Origin: Shewanella frigidimarina | GTDB taxonomy: Bacteria > Pseudomonadota > Gammaproteobacteria > Enterobacterales > Shewanellaceae | Length of the DNA stretch: 64,000 bases | Direction of reading: 5' to 3' | NCBI RefSeq assembly: GCF_003797125.1 | Contig: NZ_RKKE01000001.1 | Location: 1,085,891 to 1,149,890, forward strand | Part shown: positions 19,278 to 29,487 of the stretch, piece by piece | Numbering within the stretch: position 1 is the stretch's first letter | How the letters are laid out: each line of letters opens with the position of its first letter | Position numbers and translations under genes: made by a program | The notes under the pieces: generated by a model | The model's database searches: none | The model's input: only the letters and a program-made list of their open reading frames with translations | Told to the model about the DNA's origin: nothing

Positions 19278-20513
19278 TTATTGGCGATGCGTGCGCTCTA
19301 GTGCTTCATAGGTGATTTGTGCCTTAGATGAATTTTGATGTTGCTTTAACATCTCACCTGATGGGCATTGTAAACGGCTATCAGACATCAATAAGTAGAT
19401 TTTACCATTGGCAAACGCATCTGGGTTTGCCTCATAAATCGCCAGCATTGCGCCATAGACACTGATTTGCCATTGTCGATAATAACGATCAGCAACTCGC
19501 CATAAAGTGTCTTGAGGGAATTTATCCATTACGCAGATGTTATCTTGGCCATAAGTCGGTAGAGATAGCTTGGCTACGTTCTTAATTGGCAATGGCTGAG
19601 GCAATATTTTCGTTTCATGAATAGCCGCCAATAACTCATTACTTTCAGATTTTTTACTGTCCATATCATTCATCGAACCATTGCTCAATACCGGCTGGGT
19701 GGCGATAACAGTTGCTGGCACTGGTAGAGTAGGCATTGGTACTACTTGAGACTTACCGCGTTGACTGGCGACTAAATTGTCGAATGTTATCTTATCTACA
19801 GCGACATTTTGATAGCGCAAAAGAGTCGCCATTGATGGACAACGTAACGAGCTGCCTAATTGCAGTAGACTAATTTTATCTTGATAGAATGCAGAGGGAT
19901 TCGTTTGATAAAGCGCAAGCATTGCACCATAAATATTTGAATTCCATTGTTTACGGTAGCGCACCGCTATTTTCCATAAAGTATCATTCGGTAACTGATT
20001 TATCTGACAATTATTCAGATTTTTTTGCGTTGTAGTTACCTGAGGTATAGCAATGGCCTTGCGACTTATTGTTGTTGGCATAGAAGTCGATAATGCCGAT
20101 GCTGACTTCATGGTTTTAATGGCTACAGGCTGGTATTGGCTCTGAACAATGGCTTGAGAAAATAAAGGTACAGGTGAGTATTGTAGCCATTTAGCATTAC
20201 GGTATTCAGAAACAATGAGTGCCGCATCTTGATCGCGTATTTTCTCGGTACCACTTAATACAAATACATCACGATCACGCTGTTCAACTTCAAGCTTTTC
20301 TAACACAATATTATCTTGATAAATTTGGCGTAAATAAAATGTCAGCCGCGATAAATCATGGTGATCGGTTATAATGTTCACAGTTAACTGAGGAGATTGT
20401 CCACTTTCAAATGGAATAGTATCAATACTGATATGACTGACTTGTGCAATAGCAGTTGAAATACTATCAACGGCCAATAATGCTAATACTGCTAGCACCT
20501 TAAAGCTTTTCAT
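19278..20513 (-). CDS. Secreted FimV-like protein with two Cys-bracketed LysM-like domains
   Basis: The ATG at 20513 has AAGGATTGA before it; a longer frame back to 20588 has no such site. The 411-residue protein begins with a signal peptide (KVLAVLALLAVDSISTAIAQ). An N-terminal beta domain (about 25-130) follows, resembling the FimV N-domain. Two LysM-like units come next, each with the FimV-type core DTLW(K/R)(I/V)A.RY..QW...YGAMLA. Each unit has a Cys a few residues before the core and another about 55 residues later, which suggests a disulfide in the periplasm. No transmembrane anchor or cytoplasmic TPR is seen, so it is not FimV/HubP itself. It is a paralogue of the next gene upstream. 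Confidence 0.75.
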   Translation of the reverse strand: MKSFKVLAVLALLAVDSISTAIAQVSHISIDTIPFESGQSPQLTVNIITDHHDLSRLTFYLRQIYQDNIVLEKLEVEQRDRDVFVLSGTEKIRDQDAALIVSEYRNAKWLQYSPVPLFSQAIVQSQYQPVAIKTMKSASALSTSMPTTISRKAIAIPQVTTTQKNLNNCQINQLPNDTLWKIAVRYRKQWNSNIYGAMLALYQTNPSAFYQDKISLLQLGSSLRCPSMATLLRYQNVAVDKITFDNLVASQRGKSQVVPMPTLPVPATVIATQPVLSNGSMNDMDSKKSESNELLAAIHETKILPQPLPIKNVAKLSLPTYGQDNICVMDKFPQDTLWRVADRYYRQWQISVYGAMLAIYEANPDAFANGKIYLLMSDSRLQCPSGEMLKQHQNSSKAQITYEALERTHRQ

Positions 20514-20802
20514 TAAATCAATCCTTTCGATTATAAACCGCTTCAGCACAGCGTAAAACACGCCGTAAAACCATGATGTTAAATTCACTTATACACCAAC
20601 AAATAAAATGCTCATGCTTAGCTCGTCAGCACTGTAATTTATTATTATTGTTTACTTTTTTAACCTTATCATAGAGCCAAATCATAAGTATTAACACGGG
20701 CAACTATATAAACTAACATAACCAGCTGCAACTAATTACTGATAAACAAAAGTAAATACTCGATTAAGTACTACTTTTTATCACTAATTATGATCAGAAA
20801 CC

Positions 20803-21627
20803 TTATTTAGCTGCATGTTTTGCTTCAATAACCTCAAAGACTTTTTTATCTACTGCTTTATTATTGTATTCGGCCAAAATAGCCGTTGATGGGCAATTCA
20901 ACGAAACATCTTTGAGTAATAAATGAATTTTTTGCTTGGAAAAAGCCAACAAGTTAGCCTCAAAAATAGCTAACATCGCACCATAAACACTGGTATGCCA
21001 TTGCTCTTTGTAACGGTTCGCTATACGCCATAATGTGTCACTATTATCTCGCTCAATTAAACATCCCGCGTGTTGAGAGGCTTCGGCTTTGGATGGGGCG
21101 GATTGTGGTTCTGCTAATAATGTAGCCTGATCCAAACCGCTATCATCTTGGCGACTTTTGGATGCTTTTGCACTAGCGGTGTCTTTTGCTACTGGCAGTA
21201 CTCGAGGCTTTTCAATATAAGGGACTAAGGTTGCACTATTAACTGAATAAGGTGCATCAAATAACGCTATTACTGCTAACGTAACCGCTCCCGCCTCAGT
21301 GTTTTCGGTAACGATTAACTGTGCATTTGAATCACTGACAATATCTGTACCCTTGAGCTGCAACAAAAAACGATTAATACTCTGCACAACTAACTTCTGT
21401 TGCAGCACGTTCCTACCACCCAAGTTGCCATCCAGCTGACGAATATAAAACCTTAACCGCGATGCATCATCATTTTGTGCCACAATATTGATTTTTAATT
21501 GCGGTTCATTATTCAATTCAAATTGACGACTATTGATACTGACATGATTCACTTGAGCCATTGGCGTAGCAATATAGCCCAATACCCCAAATACTAGGAT
21601 GATGACCTCAATAAGTCCTTTACGCAT
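20803..21627 (-). CDS. Secreted FimV-like protein with one Cys-bracketed LysM-like domain
   Basis: This 274-residue protein has the same plan as its neighbour: signal peptide (EVIILVFGVLGYIATPMAQ), the N-domain starting QVNHVSINSRQFELN, a Ser/Ala/Lys-rich linker, then a single unit with SDTLWRIANRYKEQWHTSVY bracketed by two cysteines. The N-domains of the two proteins align end to end, so this is a tandem duplication with loss or gain of one LysM unit. Both lie just upstream of priA on the opposite strand. FimV relatives help pilus or secretin assembly at the peptidoglycan; that role here is an inference. Divergent promoters should lie in the 84 bases before priA. Confidence 0.75.
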   Translation of the reverse strand: MRKGLIEVIILVFGVLGYIATPMAQVNHVSINSRQFELNNEPQLKINIVAQNDDASRLRFYIRQLDGNLGGRNVLQQKLVVQSINRFLLQLKGTDIVSDSNAQLIVTENTEAGAVTLAVIALFDAPYSVNSATLVPYIEKPRVLPVAKDTASAKASKSRQDDSGLDQATLLAEPQSAPSKAEASQHAGCLIERDNSDTLWRIANRYKEQWHTSVYGAMLAIFEANLLAFSKQKIHLLLKDVSLNCPSTAILAEYNNKAVDKKVFEVIEAKHAAK

Positions 21628-21711
21628 ATATATGTTGCCCTATCTCTTTGATGACACTTAGAGGTAAACTGATCCGCAATCCACTATCGAATTGAAAAAT
21701 GATGAAGTCTT

Positions 21712-23907
21712 ATGCCCGTGTTTGTTGAAGTCGCCTTACCCGTCCCATTACGCAGAAACTTTAGCTATCGCGTAAAAGACGAACAACAAGCAGGATTGCA
21801 AATCGGTCTTCGAGTAAAAGTCCCTTTTGGCCCTCAACAACTCATCGGCTTAATTACTGCTATTACTGACAGCTGTGACTTAGCACCGCAACAAATAAAA
21901 TCGGTAACTGCAGTACTAGATGATGCCCCATTGTTACCCGATTCGCTATATAAATTAACCCTCTGGGCCGCCCGGTATTACTTTACGACTCAAGGACAAA
22001 TGCTCAGCCAAGCGTTGCCTGTCGCATTGAGAAAAGGCCTCGAAGCGGCGCCGCAAGCGGTGGTTGAATATCATTTAAGCCCCGAAGGGCGCAATGCTGA
22101 TTCTAGCGTATTAAAACGTGCTCCAGCACAGAAAAAACTGTACGAGTTATTGCTTGCAAACCCTATCAGCCAAGATGATTTCACCACCCAACAATTAAGC
22201 AAAGCGGCATTAAAAGCATTAGAACAAAAACAATGGATTGAACGGCAGCAAAAAGTACTTAGTCATGATTTAAGCTGGCGCCAACAGCTTATTATGAATG
22301 AGTCACCTCATAAGCTGAACAAACAGCAAGCCGTCGCAGTTTCAGTGCTTACTCAACAACAAGGGTTTCATTGCACCTTATTAGAAGGCATTACTGGTTC
22401 GGGTAAAACCGAAGTCTACCTCACCTTGCTTGAGACAATTTTAAAACAAGGTAAACAAGCACTGATCCTCGTGCCTGAAATTGGTTTAACACCGCAAACC
22501 ATTAATCGCTTCAAGCGTCGGTTTGAAGTCAATGTTGCCGTGATACATTCCGGATTAACTGATAATCAACGCTTAGAAGCTTGGCGTCAGGCTCGTGTCG
22601 GTGAAGCAGCAATTATTATCGGCACTCGCTCAGCACTCTTTACTCCAATGGCTTACCCAGGGTTAATTATTCTTGATGAAGAGCATGACAGCAGCTTTAA
22701 GCAACAGGAAGGTGTGCGTTACCACGCGCGTGACTTGGCGGTAATGCGTGGGCATCTTGAAGATATTCAAGTGGTATTAGGCTCCGCAACGCCATCATTA
22801 GAAACCTTACAAAATGCGCTATCAGGCCGCTATCATCACTTGGAACTGAGTGAACGCGCTGGTGCTGCGCAAAAGGTTAAGCAAGGTATTGTCGATATTA
22901 CCTCGCAACCATTAAAAGCTGGCATGTCGACATCATTAATTAATGAAATGCGTATGCACCTTGATGCGGGTAATCAGGTACTGCTATTTCTAAACCGCCG
23001 CGGATTTGCTCCGGCCTTGCTTTGTCATGAATGCGGCCATTTACATGAGTGCGATCGTTGTGATGCTTTTTTTACCGTCCATCAAGGCTTAAACGAGATT
23101 TGTTGCCATCACTGCGGCAATCAATACGCTATCCCGCGCCAATGCCATCAATGTGGTAGTACCATGCTAATGGGCCACGGTTTGGGTACTGAACAACTTG
23201 AACAAGAATTGATTAAACTGTTTCCCAAATACCCGGTTGTCCGCATTGACCGAGACACCACCAGACGTAAAGGCTCCCTTGAACAGCAGCTCAAAGGGAT
23301 TTACATGGGTAAATATAAAATTTTAGTCGGCACCCAAATGCTCGCCAAAGGACATCACTTTCCCGATGTCACCTTAGTCGGTTTACTTGACGTCGATGGC
23401 GCATTGTTCAGCGCAGACTTTCGAGCACCAGAACGTTTTGGGCAACTATACACTCAAGTTTCAGGTCGTGCTGGCCGTGCAGACAAACCCGGTAAAGTAC
23501 TACTGCAAACCCATCAAAGTGATAACCCCATTTTACGTGATCTGTTAAAACGCGGTTATGGCGAGTTTGCTCGCAGCCAGCTAAAAGAGCGCCAACAAGC
23601 ATTATTACCACCCGCATGGCACATGGTATTAATTCGCGCAGAAGCACATTTAGCCGAAGATGCTGATGCTTTTCTAGCGCGCACTAGCGAGCTACTACCG
23701 CAAGATAAAGACTTTGAAATTATTGGCCCTATTCCTGCGCCGCTAGATCGTAAAGCAGGAAAATATCGACGCCAATTAATACTGCAAGCCAAAAGTCGTC
23801 AGCGCTTGCAAACCGAATTCGAACGCGTATTAGCACTCATTGAACAAATACCTGAAAGTAAGCGATGCCGTTGGAGCATCGATCGAGATCCGCAGGATTT
23901 GATGTAA
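21712..23907 (+). CDS. priA: PriA, primosomal replication-restart helicase
   Basis: The 731-residue protein has the PriA layout: N-terminal DNA-binding part (MPVFVEVALPVPLRRNFSYR), helicase core with Walker A GITGSGKTEVYL, DEEH box in LILDEEHDSSFK, and a zinc region with eight cysteines (about 435-480). The C-terminal helicase motifs follow. It reloads the replisome at stalled forks and D-loops. Length is normal. It reads away from the LysM genes and is followed by argS after 179 bases. Confidence 0.97.
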   Translation: MPVFVEVALPVPLRRNFSYRVKDEQQAGLQIGLRVKVPFGPQQLIGLITAITDSCDLAPQQIKSVTAVLDDAPLLPDSLYKLTLWAARYYFTTQGQMLSQALPVALRKGLEAAPQAVVEYHLSPEGRNADSSVLKRAPAQKKLYELLLANPISQDDFTTQQLSKAALKALEQKQWIERQQKVLSHDLSWRQQLIMNESPHKLNKQQAVAVSVLTQQQGFHCTLLEGITGSGKTEVYLTLLETILKQGKQALILVPEIGLTPQTINRFKRRFEVNVAVIHSGLTDNQRLEAWRQARVGEAAIIIGTRSALFTPMAYPGLIILDEEHDSSFKQQEGVRYHARDLAVMRGHLEDIQVVLGSATPSLETLQNALSGRYHHLELSERAGAAQKVKQGIVDITSQPLKAGMSTSLINEMRMHLDAGNQVLLFLNRRGFAPALLCHECGHLHECDRCDAFFTVHQGLNEICCHHCGNQYAIPRQCHQCGSTMLMGHGLGTEQLEQELIKLFPKYPVVRIDRDTTRRKGSLEQQLKGIYMGKYKILVGTQMLAKGHHFPDVTLVGLLDVDGALFSADFRAPERFGQLYTQVSGRAGRADKPGKVLLQTHQSDNPILRDLLKRGYGEFARSQLKERQQALLPPAWHMVLIRAEAHLAEDADAFLARTSELLPQDKDFEIIGPIPAPLDRKAGKYRRQLILQAKSRQRLQTEFERVLALIEQIPESKRCRWSIDRDPQDLM

Positions 23908-24086
23908 AGCTGTATTTTTACTAAGCCAACGGACCCTATATCTGTCATAAACTTCGCTTAGGTTGATAATCAGCATAAAAAAACCAATATTTCCGCTAAA
24001 GCAGATAGCAATCACCCCCCATAAACGGCTAAAATATGCGGTTCCGTCATGTCATTCATTTAACGAATTAGTGCAAGAAAACGCCC

Positions 24087-25832
24087 ATGAAATCACATAT
24101 TGAATCTTTACTTGAACAAACCATCGAATCCTTCAAACAGCAAGGAATTGTGCCAGCTGATTTTCAAGCTCGCATTCAGGTCGATCGCACTAAAGATAAA
24201 AGTCATGGTGACTTAGCGACTAACCTTGCAATGATGCTGACCAAAGTAGCTAAAAAGAACCCGCGCGAATTAGCACAGCTAATTATTGATACCTTGCCAG
24301 CATCATCTTATGTGGCCAAAGTAGAAATTGCCGGTCCGGGTTTTATTAACTTTTTCATTGATGACAATGCATTAGCTAATCAACTACAACAAGCGCTGAC
24401 CAGTGACCATTTAGGGGTGGCTTTACCGACTAAGCAAACCATCGTTGTCGACTATTCTTCGCCAAACTTAGCCAAAGAAATGCACGTAGGCCACTTACGC
24501 TCAACCATCATTGGTGACAGCGTCGTGCGCGCACTCGAGTATTTAGGCCATAACGTCATTCGCCAAAACCACGTCGGCGACTGGGGCACTCAGTTTGGTA
24601 TGCTACTGGCGTTAATGGAAGAGTTACGTGCAGCCAATGGCGAACAAGCCAAAATGGAACTGTCTGACTTAGAAAGTTTTTATCGTGCGGCTAAAGTACG
24701 TTTTGATGAGTCTACTGAATTTGCTACTCGTGCCCGTCAACTTGTCGTCGCATTACAATCAGGTGATGAATACTGCAATAAGCTATGGCGCGAATTTAAC
24801 GACATCTCTTTAAGCCATTGTCATGATGTATATAAGCGTTTAGGCGTTAGCTTAACCCGTGCAGATGTTCACGGCGAAAGTGCCTACAATGCCGACTTAG
24901 CCCAAGTGGTTAAAGATTTAGATGCCCAATGCCTGTTAAGCGAAAGCAATGGCGCTAAAGTGGTATTCCAAGAAGCATTTCGTAATAAAGAAGGCGAGCC
25001 TTTACCGGTTATTATTCAAAAAGCAGATGGTGGCTATTTATACGCAACATCAGATTTAGCGGCTATGCGTTACCGCTCAAACGTACTAAAAGCCGACCGC
25101 GCCATGTACTTTGTCGATTTACGCCAAGCCCTGCATTTCCAACAAGTGTTTAGCCTTGCAAAACTCGCTAAATTTGTTCGCCCTGAAATGTCGCTAGAGC
25201 ACACAGGCTTTGGCACCATGAATGGTGAAGATGGTCGTCCATTTAAAACCCGTTCAGGCGGAGTGGTTAAATTAGTTGATTTGCTGGATGAAGCCGATGT
25301 TCGCGCACTTGAGCTGGTTCGCAGTAAAAACCCAGATATGGATGAAGCAACCCTCACTGAAATTGCTCGCGTAGTGGGTATCAGCTCAGTTAAGTATGCC
25401 GATCTGTCCAAGAACCGTACCAGTGATTATATTTTTAGTTTTGAGCAAATGCTTAGTTTTGAAGGTAATACTGCACCTTATCTACTATATGCCTACACCC
25501 GAGTAGCTGGTATTTTTAAACGTGCAACGGATATAGATCTTAGCCAAGCTAAGATTGTACTTGAGCATGAAAAAGAAAAAGACTTAGGTACTAAACTGGC
25601 GCAATTTGGTGAAGTGTTAACTCGCATGACAGACAAAGGCTTGCCGCATGTATTATGTGGTTACCTTTATGAACTAGCGAGTGAGTTTTCGAGTTTCTAT
25701 GAAGCTTGCCCAGTGCTTGCTGCCGAAACTGAAGCGCAAAAGCAAAGCCGTTTATTGCTTGCACAATTAACCGCTAAAACCTTAAAAACGGGCTTGTCGC
25801 TGCTTGGCATTGAAACCCTAGAGCGGATGTAA
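24087..25832 (+). CDS. argS: Arginyl-tRNA synthetase
   Basis: This 581-residue class I synthetase has the N-terminal Add-1 domain, the HIGH-type motif in [20 protein letters not shown], and a degenerate KMSKS loop (RPFKTRSGG), as usual for ArgRS. The C-terminal DALR anticodon-binding domain is complete. It charges tRNA-Arg. The stop is two bases before the ftsN start, so the two are probably co-transcribed. Confidence 0.97.
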   Translation: MKSHIESLLEQTIESFKQQGIVPADFQARIQVDRTKDKSHGDLATNLAMMLTKVAKKNPRELAQLIIDTLPASSYVAKVEIAGPGFINFFIDDNALANQLQQALTSDHLGVALPTKQTIVVDYSSPNLAKEMHVGHLRSTIIGDSVVRALEYLGHNVIRQNHVGDWGTQFGMLLALMEELRAANGEQAKMELSDLESFYRAAKVRFDESTEFATRARQLVVALQSGDEYCNKLWREFNDISLSHCHDVYKRLGVSLTRADVHGESAYNADLAQVVKDLDAQCLLSESNGAKVVFQEAFRNKEGEPLPVIIQKADGGYLYATSDLAAMRYRSNVLKADRAMYFVDLRQALHFQQVFSLAKLAKFVRPEMSLEHTGFGTMNGEDGRPFKTRSGGVVKLVDLLDEADVRALELVRSKNPDMDEATLTEIARVVGISSVKYADLSKNRTSDYIFSFEQMLSFEGNTAPYLLYAYTRVAGIFKRATDIDLSQAKIVLEHEKEKDLGTKLAQFGEVLTRMTDKGLPHVLCGYLYELASEFSSFYEACPVLAAETEAQKQSRLLLAQLTAKTLKTGLSLLGIETLERM

Positions 25833-25834
25833 TC

Positions 25835-26434
25835 ATGAGTCGTGACTACGCAAATCGCAAACCTCGTGCGGGCGCTAAAGCCCGTGCGCCACAACGAAAA
25901 AAAGCACCTAAACGCTCTTTTCCTTACTTGGCTGTTTTTGTGATACTCACCTTAGTCATAGGTTTTGGTTATTTCTTATGGTCCATTAATGGCAGCTCCG
26001 ACTCATCCGTCGTATCAGAGCCAGCTCAACAACCCAAAAAGAAAACGGTATCAACCGCGACTGTAGAAACACCAAAAAAAGTGATCAAGAAAGATCCTAA
26101 TGCACTACCACCTAAGCCACAGGAAGAATGGACTTATCTGGAAGAGCTTGAAAATAAGCAAGTTGAAATAGACTTGCCGCAAACTGGCGTAGTGTCTAGT
26201 GGCATTTATCAAATGCAATGTGGATCGTTTAGGCAAGAGTCGCAAGCAAATGAAATGAAGGCCAGAATTGCCTTCCAAGGTGCAGAGGCACAAGTGCGTC
26301 GCAGCGAAGGTACCAATGGCGTGTGGTATCGCGTGGTATTAGGACCTTATCCTAACAAGCGCGATGCTGAACATAATCGTCATAAGATGCAGAACGCAGG
26401 TTTAAATGGCTGCTTAATTTGGTTGTGGGAATAA
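25835..26434 (+). CDS. ftsN: FtsN-like cell division protein with SPOR domain
   Basis: This 199-residue bitopic protein has a basic cytoplasmic start (SRDYANRKPRAGAKARAPQR), one transmembrane helix (about 29-49), a Pro/Lys/Thr-rich periplasmic linker and a C-terminal SPOR domain (about 122-199; YQMQCGSFRQESQANEM...). That is the FtsN layout. Other SPOR proteins share the fold, but the argS-ftsN-hslV order supports FtsN. It binds septal peptidoglycan stripped of stem peptides and activates septal synthesis. An intrinsic terminator follows. Confidence 0.9.
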   Translation: MSRDYANRKPRAGAKARAPQRKKAPKRSFPYLAVFVILTLVIGFGYFLWSINGSSDSSVVSEPAQQPKKKTVSTATVETPKKVIKKDPNALPPKPQEEWTYLEELENKQVEIDLPQTGVVSSGIYQMQCGSFRQESQANEMKARIAFQGAEAQVRRSEGTNGVWYRVVLGPYPNKRDAEHNRHKMQNAGLNGCLIWLWE

Positions 26435-26469
26435 CGCTGCTCGTCTGATATTGCTGTATAAATCACTTT

Positions 26470-26499
26470 AGCCCTGTTCTCTGTAACAGGGCTTTTTGT
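26470..26499 (+). terminator. Terminator behind ftsN
   Basis: AGCCCTGTT-CTCTGT-AACAGGGCT followed by TTTTGTT, 35 bases past the ftsN stop. It separates argS-ftsN from the heat-shock unit hslVU. Confidence 0.92.
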
Positions 26500-26508
26500 T
26501 ATCCATCG

Positions 26509-26536
26509 CTTGATATCTGTCATTTTGTCCCCATAT
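26509..26536 (+). promoter_or_regulatory. Heat-shock (sigma-32) promoter of hslVU
   Basis: CTTGATA (26509-26515), a 13-base spacer and CCCCATAT (26529-26536) match the sigma-32 consensus CTTGAAA / CCCCATnT, with one change in the -35. Transcription would begin near 26544, giving a leader of about 60 bases before hslV. E. coli hslVU is likewise RpoH-driven. Confidence 0.85.
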
Positions 26537-26604
26537 CCATTTTATCAATCAACAATTGCATTCACCCTAATGACCCGTTGATGTATTAGTGAAGAGGATT
26601 TACC

Positions 26605-27129
26605 GTGACTACTATCGTATCCGTACGCCGTAATAATCAAGTTGTCATCGCTGGTGATGGCCAAGTGTCTCTAGGCAATACCGTGATGAAAGGTAATGCA
26701 CGTAAAGTGCGTCGCCTATACCACAATAAAGTATTAGCCGGTTTTGCTGGCGGTACTGCCGATGCATTTACTCTTTTTGAGCGTTTTGAAGCCAAGCTCG
26801 AAATGCATCAAGGCCATTTATTAAAATCTGCCGTAGAGCTTGCCAAAGATTGGCGTAGCGACAAAATGCTGCGTAAGCTCGAAGCTATGTTGGTTGTGGC
26901 TGATACTGAATCATCATTAATTATTACCGGTAATGGCGACGTCGTTCAACCGGAATATGACTTAATTGCGATTGGTTCTGGCGGAAACTATGCTCATGCA
27001 TCAGCCTTAGCATTACTGCAAAATACTGAGTTAAGCGCGGAAGAAATAGCAGAAAAATCACTGACGATTGCGGGCGATATTTGCGTATTCACCAACCAAT
27101 TCAAAACTATCGAAAAGTTAGACTACTAA
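26605..27129 (+). CDS. hslV: HslV, proteolytic subunit of the HslVU protease
   Basis: The start is GTG at 26605 with AGAGG ahead of it. After Met removal the N-terminus is TTIVSVRR, whose first Thr is the catalytic nucleophile of this proteasome-like peptidase. The 174-residue length, the GDGQVSLG motif and the IGSGGNYA segment are standard. HslV forms double hexameric rings capped by HslU and degrades misfolded or short-lived proteins. hslU follows after 25 bases. Confidence 0.97.
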   Translation: MTTIVSVRRNNQVVIAGDGQVSLGNTVMKGNARKVRRLYHNKVLAGFAGGTADAFTLFERFEAKLEMHQGHLLKSAVELAKDWRSDKMLRKLEAMLVVADTESSLIITGNGDVVQPEYDLIAIGSGGNYAHASALALLQNTELSAEEIAEKSLTIAGDICVFTNQFKTIEKLDY

Positions 27130-27154
27130 TTCGAGCGTTAATAAAGGAACAGTT

Positions 27155-28480
27155 ATGTCTGAAATGACTCCACGTGAAATTGTTCACGAACTAGATGCAC
27201 ATATCATTGGCCAACAAAATGCCAAACGCTCAGTAGCCGTTGCATTGCGAAACCGCTGGCGCCGGATGCAACTTGAGCCAGAACTTCGCCATGAAGTGAC
27301 TCCAAAAAATATTTTAATGATTGGCCCTACCGGCGTTGGTAAAACTGAAATCGCCCGTCGTTTAGCTAAATTGGCTAACGCCCCCTTTATCAAAGTTGAA
27401 GCGACCAAATTTACCGAAGTAGGTTATGTCGGTAAAGAAGTGGAACAAATCATCCGTGATTTAACCGACTCAGCAGTGAAAATGACTCGCGAACAGCAAA
27501 TGAAAAAATGCCGTCATCGCGCCGAAGAAATGGCCGAAGAACGTATTTTAGATGCGTTATTGCCTAAGCCAAAAGATGACTGGGATACCGACCAAAAAGA
27601 TGACTCGACTACCCGTCAGGTTTTCCGTAAAAAGCTGCGCGAAGGTCAATTAGACGACAAAGAAATTGAAATAGATGTTGCTGCGCCTCAAGTTGGTGTT
27701 GAAATCATGGCCCCTCCAGGCATGGAAGAAATGACCAATCAGTTACAAGGCTTATTTCAAAACCTTGGCCAAAGCACCTCTAAACGTAAAAAGCTTAAAA
27801 TTAAAGATGCTTACAAGCAGTTGGTTGAAGATGAAGCGGCAAAACTAGTCAATCAAGAAGACTTAAAAGAACAAGCCATCGAGCTGGTTGAGCAAAATGG
27901 TATTGTGTTTTTAGACGAAATCGACAAAATTTGTAAACGCGGTGAAAGCTCAGGTCCCGATGTATCTCGTGAAGGTGTGCAACGTGACTTACTGCCATTA
28001 GTCGAAGGCTGCACAGTTTCCACTAAACACGGCATGGTTAAAACTGATCACATTTTGTTTATTGCTTCTGGTGCATTCCAGATGTCTAAACCGTCTGATC
28101 TAATTCCAGAGCTTCAAGGCCGTTTACCTATTCGTGTTGAATTAGACGCCCTTACCGCAGCTGATTTTAAACGTATTCTAACAGAGCCATTTGCCTCACT
28201 TACTGAGCAACATGTCGCCCTAATGAACACCGAAGGCGTCACCATCGAATTTACAGAGTCAGGTATTGAACGCATTGCAGAAGCGGCATGGCAAGTGAAT
28301 GAGCGCACCGAAAACATTGGTGCACGTCGTTTACATACCGTGATGGAAAAATTGATGGAAGAGATTTCATACGATGCTTCTGAAAAGTCAGGTTCTAAAT
28401 TTGTCATTGACGCTGAATATGTCAATGATCACCTTGATACCTTGGTACAAGATGAAGATTTAAGCCGCTTTATTTTATAA
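27155..28480 (+). CDS. hslU: HslU, AAA+ unfoldase of the HslVU protease
   Basis: This 441-residue AAA+ ATPase starts [20 protein letters not shown]. Walker A is [13 protein letters not shown], Walker B is [11 protein letters not shown]. The pore loop GYVGKEVEQ and the inserted I-domain (about 110-240) are present, as is the C-terminal tail ending LSRFIL that inserts into HslV. It unfolds substrates with ATP and passes them to HslV. It is co-transcribed with hslV. Confidence 0.97.
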   Translation: MSEMTPREIVHELDAHIIGQQNAKRSVAVALRNRWRRMQLEPELRHEVTPKNILMIGPTGVGKTEIARRLAKLANAPFIKVEATKFTEVGYVGKEVEQIIRDLTDSAVKMTREQQMKKCRHRAEEMAEERILDALLPKPKDDWDTDQKDDSTTRQVFRKKLREGQLDDKEIEIDVAAPQVGVEIMAPPGMEEMTNQLQGLFQNLGQSTSKRKKLKIKDAYKQLVEDEAAKLVNQEDLKEQAIELVEQNGIVFLDEIDKICKRGESSGPDVSREGVQRDLLPLVEGCTVSTKHGMVKTDHILFIASGAFQMSKPSDLIPELQGRLPIRVELDALTAADFKRILTEPFASLTEQHVALMNTEGVTIEFTESGIERIAEAAWQVNERTENIGARRLHTVMEKLMEEISYDASEKSGSKFVIDAEYVNDHLDTLVQDEDLSRFIL

Positions 28481-28500
28481 CCATTATTTGAATCAAGCGC

Positions 28501-28529
28501 CCTCCCATTTGATTATTATTGATGGGAGG
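28501..28529 (+). terminator. Hairpin behind hslU (weak terminator)
   Basis: CCTCCCAT (28501-28508) pairs with ATGGGAGG (28522-28529) around a 13-base loop. No T run follows at once; TTTTT comes about 10 bases later. It may stabilise the hslVU message 3' end rather than end transcription efficiently. Confidence 0.5.
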
Positions 28530-28655
28530 TCTCGTGACTTTTTGGTTTATGAATAAACATCACGAATGCAGGTTACAACAATAGGATTAACAGCAAAATC
28601 GCGTATGATGATAATCTGCGATTTAGCGTTAATCCTTTTTTTTATAGGTATTCCC

Positions 28656-29042
28656 ATGACCCAATCAACGCCTACCGTCACCGGCATTAAACTTAAACGC
28701 CAATCTAAGTTACTCGAAGTGACATTTGATAATGACCAAACTTACAACATCAGTTGTGAAATGCTCCGAGTCTTCTCACCCTCGGCTGAAGTACAACGTC
28801 ATGGCGACCCAATATTGGTTACCCATAAGAAAGCCGTAAACATTAAAGCGCTCGAACCTGTTGGTCATTATGCGGTAAAAATCACCTTTGATGATGGTCA
28901 TGATACCGGCTTGTATTCTTGGCAGGTGCTACATAACTTGTGCAGTAATCAAACTGAATTATGGCAACAGTATTTAGCCAGATTGCGTGCAGAGAAAGGC
29001 TCACGAGAACCACTGATTTCGATGAATATTAAGTATTCATGA
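28656..29042 (+). CDS. DUF971 (gamma-butyrobetaine hydroxylase-like N-domain) protein
   Basis: The ATG at 28656 (MTQSTPTVTGIKLKRQ) is preferred because TAGGT lies seven bases before it. The frame is open further up but those 30 residues are unlike the family. The 128-residue product matches the DUF971 domain throughout, with L(R)VFSPSAEVQ and the end motif DGHDTGLYSWQVLHNLC. This domain is fused to dioxygenases in eukaryotes and stands alone in bacteria, some of which use it in iron-sulfur or cofactor-linked roles; its job here is unknown. It follows hslVU, a common order in Shewanella. Confidence 0.88.
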   Translation: MTQSTPTVTGIKLKRQSKLLEVTFDNDQTYNISCEMLRVFSPSAEVQRHGDPILVTHKKAVNIKALEPVGHYAVKITFDDGHDTGLYSWQVLHNLCSNQTELWQQYLARLRAEKGSREPLISMNIKYS

Positions 29043-29169
29043 TTACGGTACGTTTTAACGATAGTCGTTAATTTCAATACTATATTTGCATAACTTTACT
29101 CATCGCGATCAGCAATTGACATTCAAACGATTATGCTTAGTTATAGTCTTCACTCGTACCGAGGTGTGT

Positions 29170-29391
29170 ATGAAACAGTCAATTCAATTTCCTGTCATTA
29201 AAGTGTTATTGGTCGGATTCGCTATTATCAGTTTGAGTGCTTGTGCCCCACGTGCTCATCATGGACACGCAAAAGCGCCTACTAATAAAAAGACAGTAAC
29301 TAAAGTGGTCGTTGTTAAACCCGCGGCATATCGCGTCGTTAATGTTAATAACGTTCATCAAAAGGATGTTGTCATCATTCGCAAACGTTAA
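29170..29391 (+). CDS. Small lipoprotein of unknown function
   Basis: GAGG lies five bases before the ATG at 29170. The 73-residue precursor has a signal peptide ending in the lipobox LSAC (Cys near residue 24). The mature part is basic, His/Lys/Val-rich, with VTKVVVVKPAAYRVVNVNNV. No family was recognised. A strong terminator follows. A 22-base near-repeat flanks the gene (see findings). Confidence 0.65.
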   Translation: MKQSIQFPVIKVLLVGFAIISLSACAPRAHHGHAKAPTNKKTVTKVVVVKPAAYRVVNVNNVHQKDVVIIRKR

Positions 29392-29404
29392 ATGACTCTA
29401 CTAC

Positions 29405-29432
29405 AAATGCCAGCGATTTTGCTGGCATTTTT
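29405..29432 (+). terminator. Terminator behind the small lipoprotein gene
   Basis: AAATGCCAGC-GATTTT-GCTGGCATTT followed by TT, 14 bases past the stop. It marks the left border of the accessory island. Confidence 0.9.
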
Positions 29433-29487
29433 GAATGATGGGTATAGTTAATTATCGATGAATATTAAATATTCATTCTTTTTAACA

